NCBI GenBank assembly: GCA_946886855.1
Contig: CAMPJJ010000121.1
Span: 1 to 14,745, forward strand
Direction: 5' to 3'
Source of the DNA: an uncultured Roseateles sp.
Lineage (GTDB): Bacteria; Pseudomonadota; Gammaproteobacteria; Burkholderiales; Burkholderiaceae
Length of the DNA: 14,745 nt
Part shown: positions 1-7,045 of the stretch, in pieces
How positions within the stretch are numbered: the first letter of the stretch is position 1
How the letters are laid out: each line of letters opens with the position of its first letter
The notes under the pieces: generated by a model
Databases searched by the model: none
What the model saw: the letters and a program-made list of their open reading frames with translations, nothing else
What the model was told of the DNA's origin: nothing
Translations under genes and position numbers: made by a program

Positions 1-928
1 CCGCGAGCACCTCCTCGACCGACTGCTCCACACCGACCATCAACGGGCGCCGCGGCGCCGCGCGGTAGGCGACGACGACTTCGCCGGGCAGCGCGCCGGC
101 GCCGATGTAGGTGTCGTGCTCGCGTCCGCGGCGCAGCGCGTCGAAGGCCGGATGCCCGTCCAGGCGCTGGCCGGGCAGCTGGTGCAGGGTCTCCATCGCG
201 GCGAGCAGCTGGCCGTCGGTCGAGGCCAGCCAGGCGGCGCTGCGGCCCGTGGGCAGCGCGCGCTGCTGGACCTGCGTCAGCGCATCCGGATTGATCAGCG
301 CCAGCAGCCAGCGCGCGTCGCCGTCGCGCATGCCGGACGACAGGCCCGTCGAGGCCGCCGCGCCGCTGGCGGGTTCATCGGGCGATGGCGGCAGTTGCAG
401 CAGCAGCGGCAGCATGCCCACCGGCGATCCGCGCGCCCCGCGTCCCCGCGCGAGGTCCGCCAGGCCGCGCCCGGGCCGCAAGGGCAGCAGCATGTCGCGG
501 TCGGGAGCGGGCAGGCGACCGAAGTCGTCGAGCGGAATCTCCAGGCCGATCTCGTCGGTGTTCGTGCTGACCAGCACCCGCCCGCGCGTGTCCAGCAAGG
601 ACACGCTGCGGATGAAGGGCAGCCCCACCAGCACATGGCTGAGATGCTCCTGGAGGTGCTGGGCCTCATGCGGATCGGCGACCGTGCGCGCCAGGCCGTC
701 GCCGACGGCATGCAGGGACAGCGAGGCGGTCTCGATGGTGCGGCTCGCGTCGCTCTCCAGCACCTGCGCCAGCAGCGCGCCGCGCGCGCGCGCCTCGTCG
801 ATGGCTTCCTGCCGGCCGACCCATGCCGGGCCGATCAGGCCGGCCAGGGTGCCCGCCCCGACGGCGAGGCCCGCCCACAGCGTCGCGCGACGCAGGCGCA
901 GCAGGGATCGGACGGCCGGACCGAGCAT
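1..928 (-). CDS. Membrane-bound sensor protein with dCache-like periplasmic domain (3' end outside window)
   Basis: Partial gene: 309 codons from the start are present and the frame is open to the left edge, so the C-terminal output domain (kinase or diguanylate cyclase) is not visible. Seen: a short Arg-rich cytoplasmic N-terminus, one hydrophobic segment at about residues 17-35, then a long extracytoplasmic region starting with a helix (about 40-80). That region contains two Cache-like strand patterns, around FIRSVSLLDTRGRVLVSTN (105-123) and AAWLASTDGQLLAAM (231-245), and ends with a strand leading into EQSVEEVLA, the usual run-up to a second membrane helix. This layout is typical of dCache/PDC sensors of small molecules. 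The start ATG at 928 has a GGAG element about 9 nt upstream. The gene begins 15 nt after the stop of the solute-binding protein gene, so the two are probably co-transcribed and the binding protein may feed this sensor. Whether the output is a histidine kinase is inference, supported by the nearby receiver and Hpt genes. Confidence 0.75.
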   Translation of the reverse strand, partial: MLGPAVRSLLRLRRATLWAGLAVGAGTLAGLIGPAWVGRQEAIDEARARGALLAQVLESDASRTIETASLSLHAVGDGLARTVADPHEAQHLQEHLSHVLVGLPFIRSVSLLDTRGRVLVSTNTDEIGLEIPLDDFGRLPAPDRDMLLPLRPGRGLADLARGRGARGSPVGMLPLLLQLPPSPDEPASGAAASTGLSSGMRDGDARWLLALINPDALTQVQQRALPTGRSAAWLASTDGQLLAAMETLHQLPGQRLDGHPAFDALRRGREHDTYIGAGALPGEVVVAYRAAPRRPLMVGVEQSVEEVLA

Positions 929-943
929 CGTGGCGGCTCCGCG

Positions 944-1810
944 TCAGGGTACGACGATCGCGCTCAGGCCGTGGCGCTCGGCGGCGGCGCGCAGCCGGCC
1001 GTCGCGCTTGATCCGAGCGACGAAGTCGTCCAGCCGCGCCAGCCACACGGCATCGCCGCGCTTGATCGCATAGGCATACGGCAGGACATGGAAGGGTTTG
1101 GGCGACGCGATCAGCTGCGCCCAGTCGGCGTTGTCCAGCAGCCGCCGGCTGTAGGGATAGTCGGTCATGAAGACGTCGGCGCGGCCGGACTCCAGCTCGC
1201 GCTCCCGCGTCGCGGGCGGCTGCACCACCAGCAGCGTCGCGCGCTTGAGCGCGTCGCGCATCACCCGCTCGGTCGAGGTGCCGGCCTGCACGGCCACCAC
1301 CACGGCCGGCTGGTCGATGTCCTCCCAACGCTTGACGACACGGCTCGCGCGGCTGGCGATGGCATAGATGTCGCTCTGCAGATACGGCTGCGTGAAAGAC
1401 AAAGCCACCTGGCGGTGCGGCAGGACGGCGACGGCGAACATGGCGACATCGCAGCGCTCGCCCTCCAGGTCGGGGATCAGGCGCTGGAACGAGGATTCGA
1501 CATACCGCAGGCGCACGCCGAGGTCCTTCGCCAGTTCGTTGGACAGGTCGATGTCCAGGCCGCTGAGGGTCTCGTCGCGGGGATGGCGGTAGGTGATGCC
1601 ATAGTAGTCCGGCCAGATGCAGACCCGCAGCACGCCCTGCGCGAGGACGCGCTGCAGCACGGGGCTCGCCGCGGCGGCCGGCGCGGGCGCGGACGCCGGG
1701 GCGCTCCACGCGCCCGGCGCCGCCACCGCTGCCATCGCCACCATGAGGCCGGCCGCCCGGATCCGGGCACGCCGGACCGTCGCGGCCGGTCCGGTCCATC
1801 GCTTCGTCAT
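944..1810 (-). CDS. Periplasmic solute-binding protein, family 3 (amino-acid type)
   Basis: The 288-aa protein has an Arg-rich start and a hydrophobic stretch (about residues 18-36), followed by an Ala/Pro-rich linker to about residue 48, which reads as a Sec signal peptide plus spacer. The mature part has the bacterial family 3 solute-binding pattern: LRVCIWPDYYG (61-71) as first strand, GLDIDLSNELAKDLG (84-98), FTQPYLQSDIYAI (139-151), VQAGTS (174-179) and FMTDYPYSRRLL (214-225). This family normally binds polar amino acids or similar small molecules. The start chosen is ATG at 1810, with GAGGAG about 6 nt upstream. The same frame opens earlier, at 1855, but that start has no ribosome-binding site and would put 15 residues before the signal peptide. 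No permease or ATPase gene lies beside it. It is followed directly by a membrane sensor gene, so a sensing role rather than transport is likely (inference). The ligand is unknown. Confidence 0.82.
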   Translation of the reverse strand: MTKRWTGPAATVRRARIRAAGLMVAMAAVAAPGAWSAPASAPAPAAAASPVLQRVLAQGVLRVCIWPDYYGITYRHPRDETLSGLDIDLSNELAKDLGVRLRYVESSFQRLIPDLEGERCDVAMFAVAVLPHRQVALSFTQPYLQSDIYAIASRASRVVKRWEDIDQPAVVVAVQAGTSTERVMRDALKRATLLVVQPPATRERELESGRADVFMTDYPYSRRLLDNADWAQLIASPKPFHVLPYAYAIKRGDAVWLARLDDFVARIKRDGRLRAAAERHGLSAIVVP

Positions 1811-1966
1811 CACATCTCCTCGACGCCGGATTGCACCAGAGTTCGCACCCTTCAATGCCGAGGGAAGCCCCCATCTCCGACCGAAGTCACCCCGATATCA
1901 CTTTTATCGCTTATAACTGGGGATATTGCCCACCTGCAAGTTTGGTTAATTCGGCAAAATCGCCTC
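1811..1966. promoter_or_regulatory. Divergent AT-rich intergenic promoter region
   Basis: These 156 bp separate the solute-binding protein gene (minus) from the HTH-receiver gene (plus). The stretch from about 1890 to 1960 is clearly more AT-rich than the rest of the window. For the minus gene a plausible sigma-70 promoter is a -35 TTGCAG (1939-1934) and a -10 TATAAG (1915-1910) with an 18-bp spacer. The -10 matches consensus at five of six bases, the -35 at only three. For the plus gene no convincing promoter pair was found, although TATAAC occurs at 1912-1917. The two -10-like elements overlap, so the two transcripts may compete or be jointly controlled by the neighbouring regulator. Confidence 0.45.
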
Positions 1967-2614
1967 ATGACTGCCATTGCCCGTACACCTGACGACATGC
2001 AAGAGGACTTCAGCACGCGCGAAGTCGCGCAGCGCCTCGGCATGGCCGTCCGATCGGTGCAGCTGATGGTCGACCGCGGTGAGCTGCAGGCCTGGCGCAC
2101 GCCGGGCGGACACCGCCGGATCCTGAGGACCTCGCTGGACGCCTGGCTGACCGGCCGGGGCCTGGCGCCGACCAAGCCGGCCGACCTGTCGCCCAACGAC
2201 GGCGTCCCGCCGCGGCTGAAGGCGCTGCTGATCGAGGACTCGGTCCACTACCAGAACCTCGTGATGCTGCTCGCGCAGCAGGAGTACCCCGACCTCGACC
2301 TGCACACGGCCAACGACGGCATCGGCGGCCTGGTCATGTACGGACAGCTGCAGCCCGAGATCCTGCTGGTCGACATCCTGCTGCCCGGCATCGACGGCGC
2401 GGCGCTGGTGACCAGCCTGCGCTCGCAGCCGCAGTTCGCCAGCAGCGAACTGATCTTCGTCACCGCGCTCGACGAGCAGCAACGGGCGCCTTATGCGTTC
2501 GCGCTGGCGGGCCTGCCGCTGGTGCACAAGCCGCGGCTCGTGACTGACCTGCCGCCGCTGCTCGGCGCCGCCATCCAGCGCATCCAGGCCCGACAGCCGC
2601 AGTTCGCCGGTTGA
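1967..2614 (+). CDS. Response regulator with N-terminal excisionase/MerR-type HTH and C-terminal receiver
   Basis: 215-aa protein. Residues about 14-61 form a small winged helix-turn-helix of the excisionase/MerR-like (HTH_17) type: FSTREVAQRLGMAVRSVQLM followed by the RTPGGHRRI wing. Residues about 84-206 form a CheY-like receiver with the acidic pair E90/D91, phosphoacceptor D136 in LLVDILLPG, T166 and K188 (VHKPR), so all key receiver residues are present. The domain order, DNA-binding before receiver, is the reverse of OmpR or NarL regulators. Expected role: a phosphorylation-controlled transcription factor. The start at 1967 is the first Met of the conserved part, but no Shine-Dalgarno sequence is visible; the alternative Met at 1997 also lacks one. 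The stop overlaps a TTG that opens the frame of the next gene, so translational coupling is possible. It is divergent from the solute-binding protein/sensor pair, its likely partner and target (inference). Confidence 0.83.
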   Translation: MTAIARTPDDMQEDFSTREVAQRLGMAVRSVQLMVDRGELQAWRTPGGHRRILRTSLDAWLTGRGLAPTKPADLSPNDGVPPRLKALLIEDSVHYQNLVMLLAQQEYPDLDLHTANDGIGGLVMYGQLQPEILLVDILLPGIDGAALVTSLRSQPQFASSELIFVTALDEQQRAPYAFALAGLPLVHKPRLVTDLPPLLGAAIQRIQARQPQFAG

Positions 2615-2652
2615 CGCCGGCGGCAGAGGGCGGAAGTGGGCGGGTTCTGATC

Positions 2653-3372
2653 ATGGCGTCCCGTGTGCGGGTCCTCCTGGTGGAGGACGATCCCACCCTG
2701 CAGCGTTTCGTCGCCATGGCGCTCGAGGACGACGAGGTGCGCATGCAGGGCTGCATCTCCGTGGACGAGGCGCTGCTCGCGCTCGCGACGCAGAGTTTCG
2801 ACCTGGTCATCAGCGACCTGATGCTGCCGGGTCGGCACGGCCTCGATCTGCTGCAGACGCTCAAGCAACGGCCCGAACTGCGCGGCAACGCGCGGCTGGC
2901 CGTGTTCAGCGCGGGGCTCAATCCGAGCGTGCGCGAGCAGCTGGAGGCGCTCGGCGTGACGCGTTTCCTGTCCAAGCCCTGCTCGCTGGGGGATCTGCAG
3001 TCCTGCCTGGACGGCCTGCGCGACGCCCCGGTGCCGGCGGCGATGCCGTCGATCCATCAGGCCGCCATCGAGCAGTACTTCGGCGGCAACGCCGCGCTGT
3101 ACCAGGCCTTCCTGGCGCGCTGCCGGATGCAGTTCCCGCTCGACATCGCCAGCGGTCGCGGCGCCTGCGAACGCGGCGAGCACGTCAAGCTGCGCCACCT
3201 CGCGCACAGCCTCAAGAGCGTGCTGCTGACGCTGGGGCATGCGGAGGCGGCCGACGTCGCGCGGCAACTGGAACTCGATGCGGAACAGGCCGCGACAGGG
3301 TCCGAAGACGCCCTCGCCGCCGCGCGCGCCGCCTGGCCGGTGCTCGAAGAGGCGCTGGCGCGGCTCCTTTGA
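2653..3372 (+). CDS. Receiver-Hpt phosphotransfer protein
   Basis: 239 aa from ATG 2653. Residues about 5-122 are a receiver domain with acidic residues E11-D13, phosphoacceptor D55 in VISDLMLPG, S86 and K108 (LSKPC). Residues about 137-235 are a helical histidine phosphotransfer domain with the diagnostic AHSLKS motif, so H185 is the expected phospho-histidine. There is no DNA-binding or enzymatic output domain; the protein probably moves phosphate between a hybrid kinase and a response regulator such as the upstream HTH-receiver protein. The frame is also open from a TTG at 2611 that overlaps the previous stop, which would add 14 Gly/Ala-rich residues. ATG 2653 is preferred because it starts right before the first receiver strand, though its ribosome-binding site is weak. 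Presumably co-transcribed with the preceding gene. Confidence 0.82.
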   Translation: MASRVRVLLVEDDPTLQRFVAMALEDDEVRMQGCISVDEALLALATQSFDLVISDLMLPGRHGLDLLQTLKQRPELRGNARLAVFSAGLNPSVREQLEALGVTRFLSKPCSLGDLQSCLDGLRDAPVPAAMPSIHQAAIEQYFGGNAALYQAFLARCRMQFPLDIASGRGACERGEHVKLRHLAHSLKSVLLTLGHAEAADVARQLELDAEQAATGSEDALAAARAAWPVLEEALARLL

Positions 3373-3412
3373 TCCCGCCGCCCCAGACCCCCTGGGACGG
3401 ACGCTCCGGGTC

Positions 3413-5536
3413 CTAGATCGCCAGCGGGTCGACGTCCACGGCCCACCGCGTGAGGCCCTTCTGGCGGCGCTTGAGCGCATGCAGCTCCGGCAGCCAGGCC
3501 CGCAGGAAACGCAGCAGCTGCGCGCGGCTGCCGGCCTCGATCAGCATCTGGAAGCGCTCGCTGTCGGCCACGCGCGCGATGGCCATCGGCACCGGGGGAT
3601 ACAGCAGCAGGCCGAGCGACAAGGGCAGCGCCTGCGCCGCCTCCTGCGCCGCGGAGAGGAAATCGCGCGCGGCCTCGACGCTGCGGCCTTCCGCGCGCAC
3701 CAGCGCCAGGTGCGAGAAGGGCGGCAGGTTGGCCGTCATCCGCTCGTGCAGCTGACTGCCGGCGAAGGCTTCGAAGTCGTGCTTCAGCAGCGACTGGTAG
3801 AGCGCGTGCTCCGGATACCAGGTCTGGATCCACATCTCGCTGCGGGCCGCCTGGGCGGCGTCGCGCCCCGCCCGGCCGCCGGCCTGCATCAGGAGCGAGA
3901 AGAGCCGCTCCGGCGCGCGGAAATCGCTGCTGAACAACGCGCCGTCCGGATTCACCGCGGCGACCAGGGTGATGCGACGGAAATCGTGCCCCTTGGCGAT
4001 CATCTGCGTGCCGACGAGGATGTCGACCTCGCCCTCGTGCACCGCCGCGAGCTGCGATTCGAGGCTGCCCTTGAGCCGGGTCGTGTCCGCATCGATGCGG
4101 GCCACGCGCGCGCCGGGCAGCGACTGCGCCAGCTGCTCCTCCAGCCGCTCCGTGCCGCGTCCCAGCGGCGCCACGTCCGGATTGCCGCAGGACGGACAGG
4201 CGCGCGGCACGCGGGTCGTCACGCCGCAGTGGTGGCAGCGCAGCGTCCGGTCCTCCTTGTGGAAGACCTGGTGCGCGCTGCAATGCGGGCAGTCGCTCTT
4301 CCAGTTGCACTGGTCGCAATGCAGCACCGGCGCATAGCCGCGGCGGTTCAGGAACACGAGGCTCTGCTCGCCCCGCTCCAGCCGCTTGCGCATCGCGTCC
4401 AGCAAGGGCACCGACAGCGCCGTCGTGACGCCCTTCTTGCGCTCGAGCCGGTTCATGTCGAAGAGCCGCACCCGCGGCAGCGCGCCGCCGCCGATGCGCT
4501 CGGTGAGGTCGATGCGCCGGTAGCGCCCGCCGAGCGCATGCTGCCAGCTCTCCAGCGACGGCGTCGCGGAACCGAGCACCACGGGCACCTTCTCCAGGTG
4601 ACCGCGATAGACCGCCAGATCGCGCGCCGAGTAGCGGGCGCCGTCCTGCTGCTTGTAGGAGGGGTCGTGCTCCTCGTCGACGACGATCAGTCCCAGCCGG
4701 GGCAAGGACGCGAAGACGGCCAGCCGCGTGCCCAGCACCAGCTGCGCACGACCCAGGTGCGCGGCGAGCCAGTGGCGCAGCCGCTGCGCCGGCGTCAGCG
4801 CGCTGTGCAGCGAGACGATGGAACGGCCGGCGAAGCGTTCGGCGAAGCGGGCCTCGAGCTGCGGCGTCAGGTTGATCTCGGGCACCAGCACGAGCACCTG
4901 CTGGCCGCGTTCGAGCGCGGCCTCGGCTGCGCGCAGGTAGATCTCGGTCTTGCCGCTGCCGGTCAGGCCCCACAGCAAGGCGGGTTGCGGCGCCTCGCGG
5001 CGGGCCTGCTCGGCCAGCGCGTCCAGCGCCGACTGCTGCTGTGCGGTCAGCGCGGGGCGCTCGCGCACGGGGGTCGGCGTCTCCGCTGCCCCTTCGCTCG
5101 CCAACGCGGCCTTCGCCGCCTCCGCATCCGCCTTGTCGAGCTTCTTCAGCCGGGCCTGCAGCTGCTTGGCATCGAGGTCCCGCAGCTGCGGCGGCAGCAC
5201 CGCCAGCGCCAGCTCGCCGATGCTGCGCTGGTAGTAGCCCGCCGCGAACTCGACCAGCCTGCGCCAGCGGTCGGAGAGCGGCGGCAGGGCGTCGAGCGCC
5301 TCGCCGACGGGGCGCAACTCGGATTCCGGCAACGGCTCCTGCCCGGGCAAGTCCTGGCCCTCGGCCGGGTCGTCCCACACCAGCCCCATCACGTCGCGAC
5401 GGCCCAGCGTCACATGCACCAGCGTCCCGGGGGTCAAGTCTTGCGGGCCGAGGTAGTCCAGCGGCCCGGTCAGCCCGCTGTGCTGGGGCGCCTCCACGGC
5501 CACCCGCACGCGGCGCAGCGGCGGCGACCCGCTCAT
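3413..5536 (-). CDS. priA: Primosomal protein N' (replication restart helicase PriA)
   Basis: 707 aa, close to the usual 700-730. PriA is a 3'-to-5' superfamily 2 DNA helicase that recognises abandoned replication forks and reloads the replicative helicase. Seen in order: an N-terminal DNA-binding domain (1-105); Walker A GLTGSGKT (190-197); the DEEH box (287-290); GSATPS (322-327); NRRGYAPVLHC (397-407); eight zinc-binding cysteines at 407, 410, 416, 419, 434, 437, 447 and 450; QMIAKGHDF (511-519); QAGGRAGR (551-558); and a C-terminal domain to DVDPLAI. All helicase motifs and both zinc sites are intact. The start chosen is ATG 5536, with GGAGG about 9 nt upstream; the frame extends to 5599, but those residues do not look like PriA. 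It is convergent with the receiver-Hpt gene, with a 40-nt gap. The upstream spacer carries a DnaA-box sequence. Confidence 0.97.
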   Translation of the reverse strand: MSGSPPLRRVRVAVEAPQHSGLTGPLDYLGPQDLTPGTLVHVTLGRRDVMGLVWDDPAEGQDLPGQEPLPESELRPVGEALDALPPLSDRWRRLVEFAAGYYQRSIGELALAVLPPQLRDLDAKQLQARLKKLDKADAEAAKAALASEGAAETPTPVRERPALTAQQQSALDALAEQARREAPQPALLWGLTGSGKTEIYLRAAEAALERGQQVLVLVPEINLTPQLEARFAERFAGRSIVSLHSALTPAQRLRHWLAAHLGRAQLVLGTRLAVFASLPRLGLIVVDEEHDPSYKQQDGARYSARDLAVYRGHLEKVPVVLGSATPSLESWQHALGGRYRRIDLTERIGGGALPRVRLFDMNRLERKKGVTTALSVPLLDAMRKRLERGEQSLVFLNRRGYAPVLHCDQCNWKSDCPHCSAHQVFHKEDRTLRCHHCGVTTRVPRACPSCGNPDVAPLGRGTERLEEQLAQSLPGARVARIDADTTRLKGSLESQLAAVHEGEVDILVGTQMIAKGHDFRRITLVAAVNPDGALFSSDFRAPERLFSLLMQAGGRAGRDAAQAARSEMWIQTWYPEHALYQSLLKHDFEAFAGSQLHERMTANLPPFSHLALVRAEGRSVEAARDFLSAAQEAAQALPLSLGLLLYPPVPMAIARVADSERFQMLIEAGSRAQLLRFLRAWLPELHALKRRQKGLTRWAVDVDPLAI

Positions 5537-5656
5537 CGATCCGCCCCTCCGCGCCGGGCACAGCCGGTCGCCGCGTCCCTCCAGGCCTCCATCGGCCATG
5601 AGGAAAGCGCGCCAAGTGCCTGATTTCCAAGGGTGTTCACAACGGGGTCGAAAGCC

Positions 5657-5665
5657 TGTGGATAA
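5657..5665 (-). promoter_or_regulatory. Perfect DnaA-box sequence upstream of priA
   Basis: On the minus strand the sequence reads TTATCCACA, an exact match to the consensus high-affinity DnaA box. It lies about 120 bp before the priA start, in a non-coding spacer. A second site with one mismatch, TTATCCCCA on the minus strand, lies at 5854-5846. There is no cluster of boxes, no AT-rich unwinding element, and no dnaA or dnaN nearby, so this is not oriC. A regulatory or titration site is possible. One 9-mer can also occur by chance. Confidence 0.5.
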
Positions 5666-5671
5666 CTTTGT

Positions 5672-5750
5672 GGGAAACGCCCCGGCTTTTCAGGGGCCGC
5701 CAGGATTGCCGCCGCGGAGCCCCGCCGGCGTCAAATCCCGGGGAAACGCC
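5672..5750 (+). repeat. Short direct repeat GGGAAACGCC
   Basis: The 10-mer GGGAAACGCC occurs at 5672-5681 and again at 5741-5750. A near copy, GGGGAAAGCC, lies at 5787-5796. All three are in the priA-hemE spacer in the same orientation, spaced about 69 and 46 bp apart. Function unknown; possibly protein-binding sites. Confidence 0.4.
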
Positions 5751-5854
5751 ACGTTCCCTTTGAAATCAACGACTTACGCGCCCATCGGGGAAAGCCCTAG
5801 CCGGGATGCCTGGCATGTGCTGCGTTTCGGTGACATGCACGGATTTGGGGATAA

Positions 5855-6949
5855 CTACGCCGAGGCCTTGCGCAGCGTGCGCGAATGCTGATGCACTTCG
5901 TCGACCAGTTCGGCGACGCTTTCCGGCGGCGTGAACTGGCTGATGCCGTGGCCCAGGTTGAACACGTGCCCGCCCCAGCCGCCGTCCGCGCGCTGCGGCG
6001 CGCCGAAGCTGTCGAGCACCGCGCGTGCCTGCTCGCGCACCGCGGCCGGCGGCGCGAACAGCACGTTGGGATCGAGGTTGCCCTGCAGCGCGACGCGGTC
6101 CTGCACCTGCGCCCGCGCGCGGCCAAGGTTCACCGTCCAGTCCAGGCCGACGACGTCGGCGCCGGCCGTGGCGATCTCGTCCAGCCACAGTCCACCGCCC
6201 TTGGTGAACAGCAGCTTGGGAATGCGGCGGCCCTCGTGTTCCCCCTTGAGCTGCGACAGCACGCGACGCGAATACGCCAGGCTGAACTGCTGGAACTGGC
6301 CGTCGGCCAGCACACCGCCCCAGGAGTCGAAGACCATCACCGCCTGGGCGCCGGCCTCGATCTGCGCGTTGAGGTAGGCGGCGACCGCGTCGGCGTTGAT
6401 CGACAGGATGCGGTGCATCAGGTCGGGACGCGCGTACAGGAGGCTCTTGACGTGGCGGTAGTCGTCGGAACCGCCGCCCTCGACCATGTAGCAGGCCAGC
6501 GTCCACGGGCTGCCGGAGAAGCCGATCAGCGGCACGCGCCCGTTCAGCGCGCTGCGGATCGAGGTCACCGCGTCGAAGACGTAGCGCAGCTTGTCCATGT
6601 CGGGCACGGCCAGGGCGTTCACCGCGGCCTCGTCGCGCACGACCTTCTCGAACTTCGGTCCCTCGCCCTGCGCGAACGACAGGCCCAGGCCCATCGCGTC
6701 GGGGACGGTCAGGATGTCGCTGAACAGGATCGCCGCGTCGAGCGGATAGCGTTCCAAGGGCTGAAGGGTGACCTCCGTCGCGTAGTCCCTGTTGGTGGCG
6801 AGCCCCATGAAGCTGCCGGCCTTGGCGCGCGTGTCGCGGTACTCGGGCAGGTAGCGGCCGGCCTGGCGCATCAGCCAGACAGGCGTGTACTCGGTGGGTT
6901 CGCGCAGGCAGGCGCGCAGGAAGACGTCGTTCTGAAGGGGAGCGCTCAT
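5855..6949 (-). CDS. hemE: Uroporphyrinogen decarboxylase
   Basis: 364 aa, the normal length. The enzyme removes four carboxyl groups from uroporphyrinogen III to give coproporphyrinogen III in the cytosolic haem pathway, without a cofactor. Both family signatures are intact: [15 protein letters not shown] (23-37, containing the substrate-binding arginines R28 and R32) and [16 protein letters not shown] (143-158, with Y154). Also seen are the catalytic Asp in LFSDILT (D78), FDSWGG (207-212), LFTKGGG (247-253), ALQGNLDP (287-294) and the histidine of NLGHGI (H334). ATG 6949 matches the family N-terminus. No Shine-Dalgarno sequence precedes it: the preceding bases are pyrimidine-rich, and a -10-like CATAAT lies only about 10 nt upstream, so the mRNA may have almost no leader. 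Divergent from lemA with a 96-bp spacer. Confidence 0.97.
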   Translation of the reverse strand: MSAPLQNDVFLRACLREPTEYTPVWLMRQAGRYLPEYRDTRAKAGSFMGLATNRDYATEVTLQPLERYPLDAAILFSDILTVPDAMGLGLSFAQGEGPKFEKVVRDEAAVNALAVPDMDKLRYVFDAVTSIRSALNGRVPLIGFSGSPWTLACYMVEGGGSDDYRHVKSLLYARPDLMHRILSINADAVAAYLNAQIEAGAQAVMVFDSWGGVLADGQFQQFSLAYSRRVLSQLKGEHEGRRIPKLLFTKGGGLWLDEIATAGADVVGLDWTVNLGRARAQVQDRVALQGNLDPNVLFAPPAAVREQARAVLDSFGAPQRADGGWGGHVFNLGHGISQFTPPESVAELVDEVHQHSRTLRKASA

Positions 6950-7045
6950 GGGGAGGGGATTATGCTCGGGCCCCCTGCTCTTGAATTCCGCGAGCCGGCA
7001 CACGATATGCCGGTGCGCACAAGAAGCACTTTGGAGGATCCGCAG
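6950..7045. promoter_or_regulatory. Divergent hemE / lemA promoter region
   Basis: This 96-bp spacer serves two opposite genes. Towards lemA there is a candidate -35 TTGAAT (6981-6986), a 17-bp spacer and a weak -10 GATATG (7004-7009). An inverted repeat, CCGGCA (6995-7000) with TGCCGG (7008-7013), brackets the proposed -10 and could be an operator or a coincidence. Towards hemE there is a -10-like CATAAT (6964-6959) without a good -35; TTCAAG lies 15 bp further upstream. The lemA start has a clear GGAGGA ribosome-binding site at about 7032-7037. Confidence 0.4.

Larger units (their letters stand above)
5537..5854. other. 318-nt intergenic spacer between hemE and priA, with a DnaA box and short repeats
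   Basis: There is no convincing gene here, and the base composition is less GC-rich than the flanking genes. It should contain the priA promoter, reading leftwards, but no clear -35/-10 pair was found. It holds a perfect DnaA-box sequence (5657-5665), a box-like TGGGGATAA (5846-5854, one mismatch) just after the hemE stop, and a 10-bp direct repeat GGGAAACGCC at 5672-5681 and 5741-5750, with a related GGGGAAAGCC at 5787-5796. No strong hairpin followed by a U-tract was seen at the 3' end of hemE. A 97-codon frame on the plus strand is judged spurious. Confidence 0.6.

Noticed and set aside
116..1966. Long plus-strand open frame running through the solute-binding protein and sensor genes into the HTH-receiver gene
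   Set aside because: It is antisense to two well-supported minus-strand genes. Its Arg/Gln/Gly-rich translation has no domain pattern, as expected for shadow frames in GC-rich DNA. Only the part from 1967 is real.
2611..2652. TTG start for the receiver-Hpt protein overlapping the preceding stop
   Set aside because: It would add 14 residues of low-complexity sequence before the first receiver strand, with no ribosome-binding site. ATG 2653 fits the domain better. Not fully excluded.
3239..5623. 794-codon plus-strand open frame antisense to priA
   Set aside because: It covers the complete priA gene and encodes a compositionally biased Gln/Arg/His-rich product without motifs. Stop codons are simply rare in this GC-rich DNA.
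5657..5665. Origin of replication at the DnaA box
   Set aside because: There is only one perfect box and one near match, with no box cluster, no AT-rich unwinding element and no dnaA/dnaN or parAB nearby.
5598..5891. 97-codon plus-strand frame in the priA-hemE spacer
   Set aside because: There is no ribosome-binding site and no recognisable domain, it runs into the end of hemE on the opposite strand, and composition is that of non-coding DNA.
5885..7045. Plus-strand frame extending lemA upstream across hemE
   Set aside because: It is antisense to hemE. The lemA start is fixed at 7046 by GGAGGA and by the signal peptide and lipobox.
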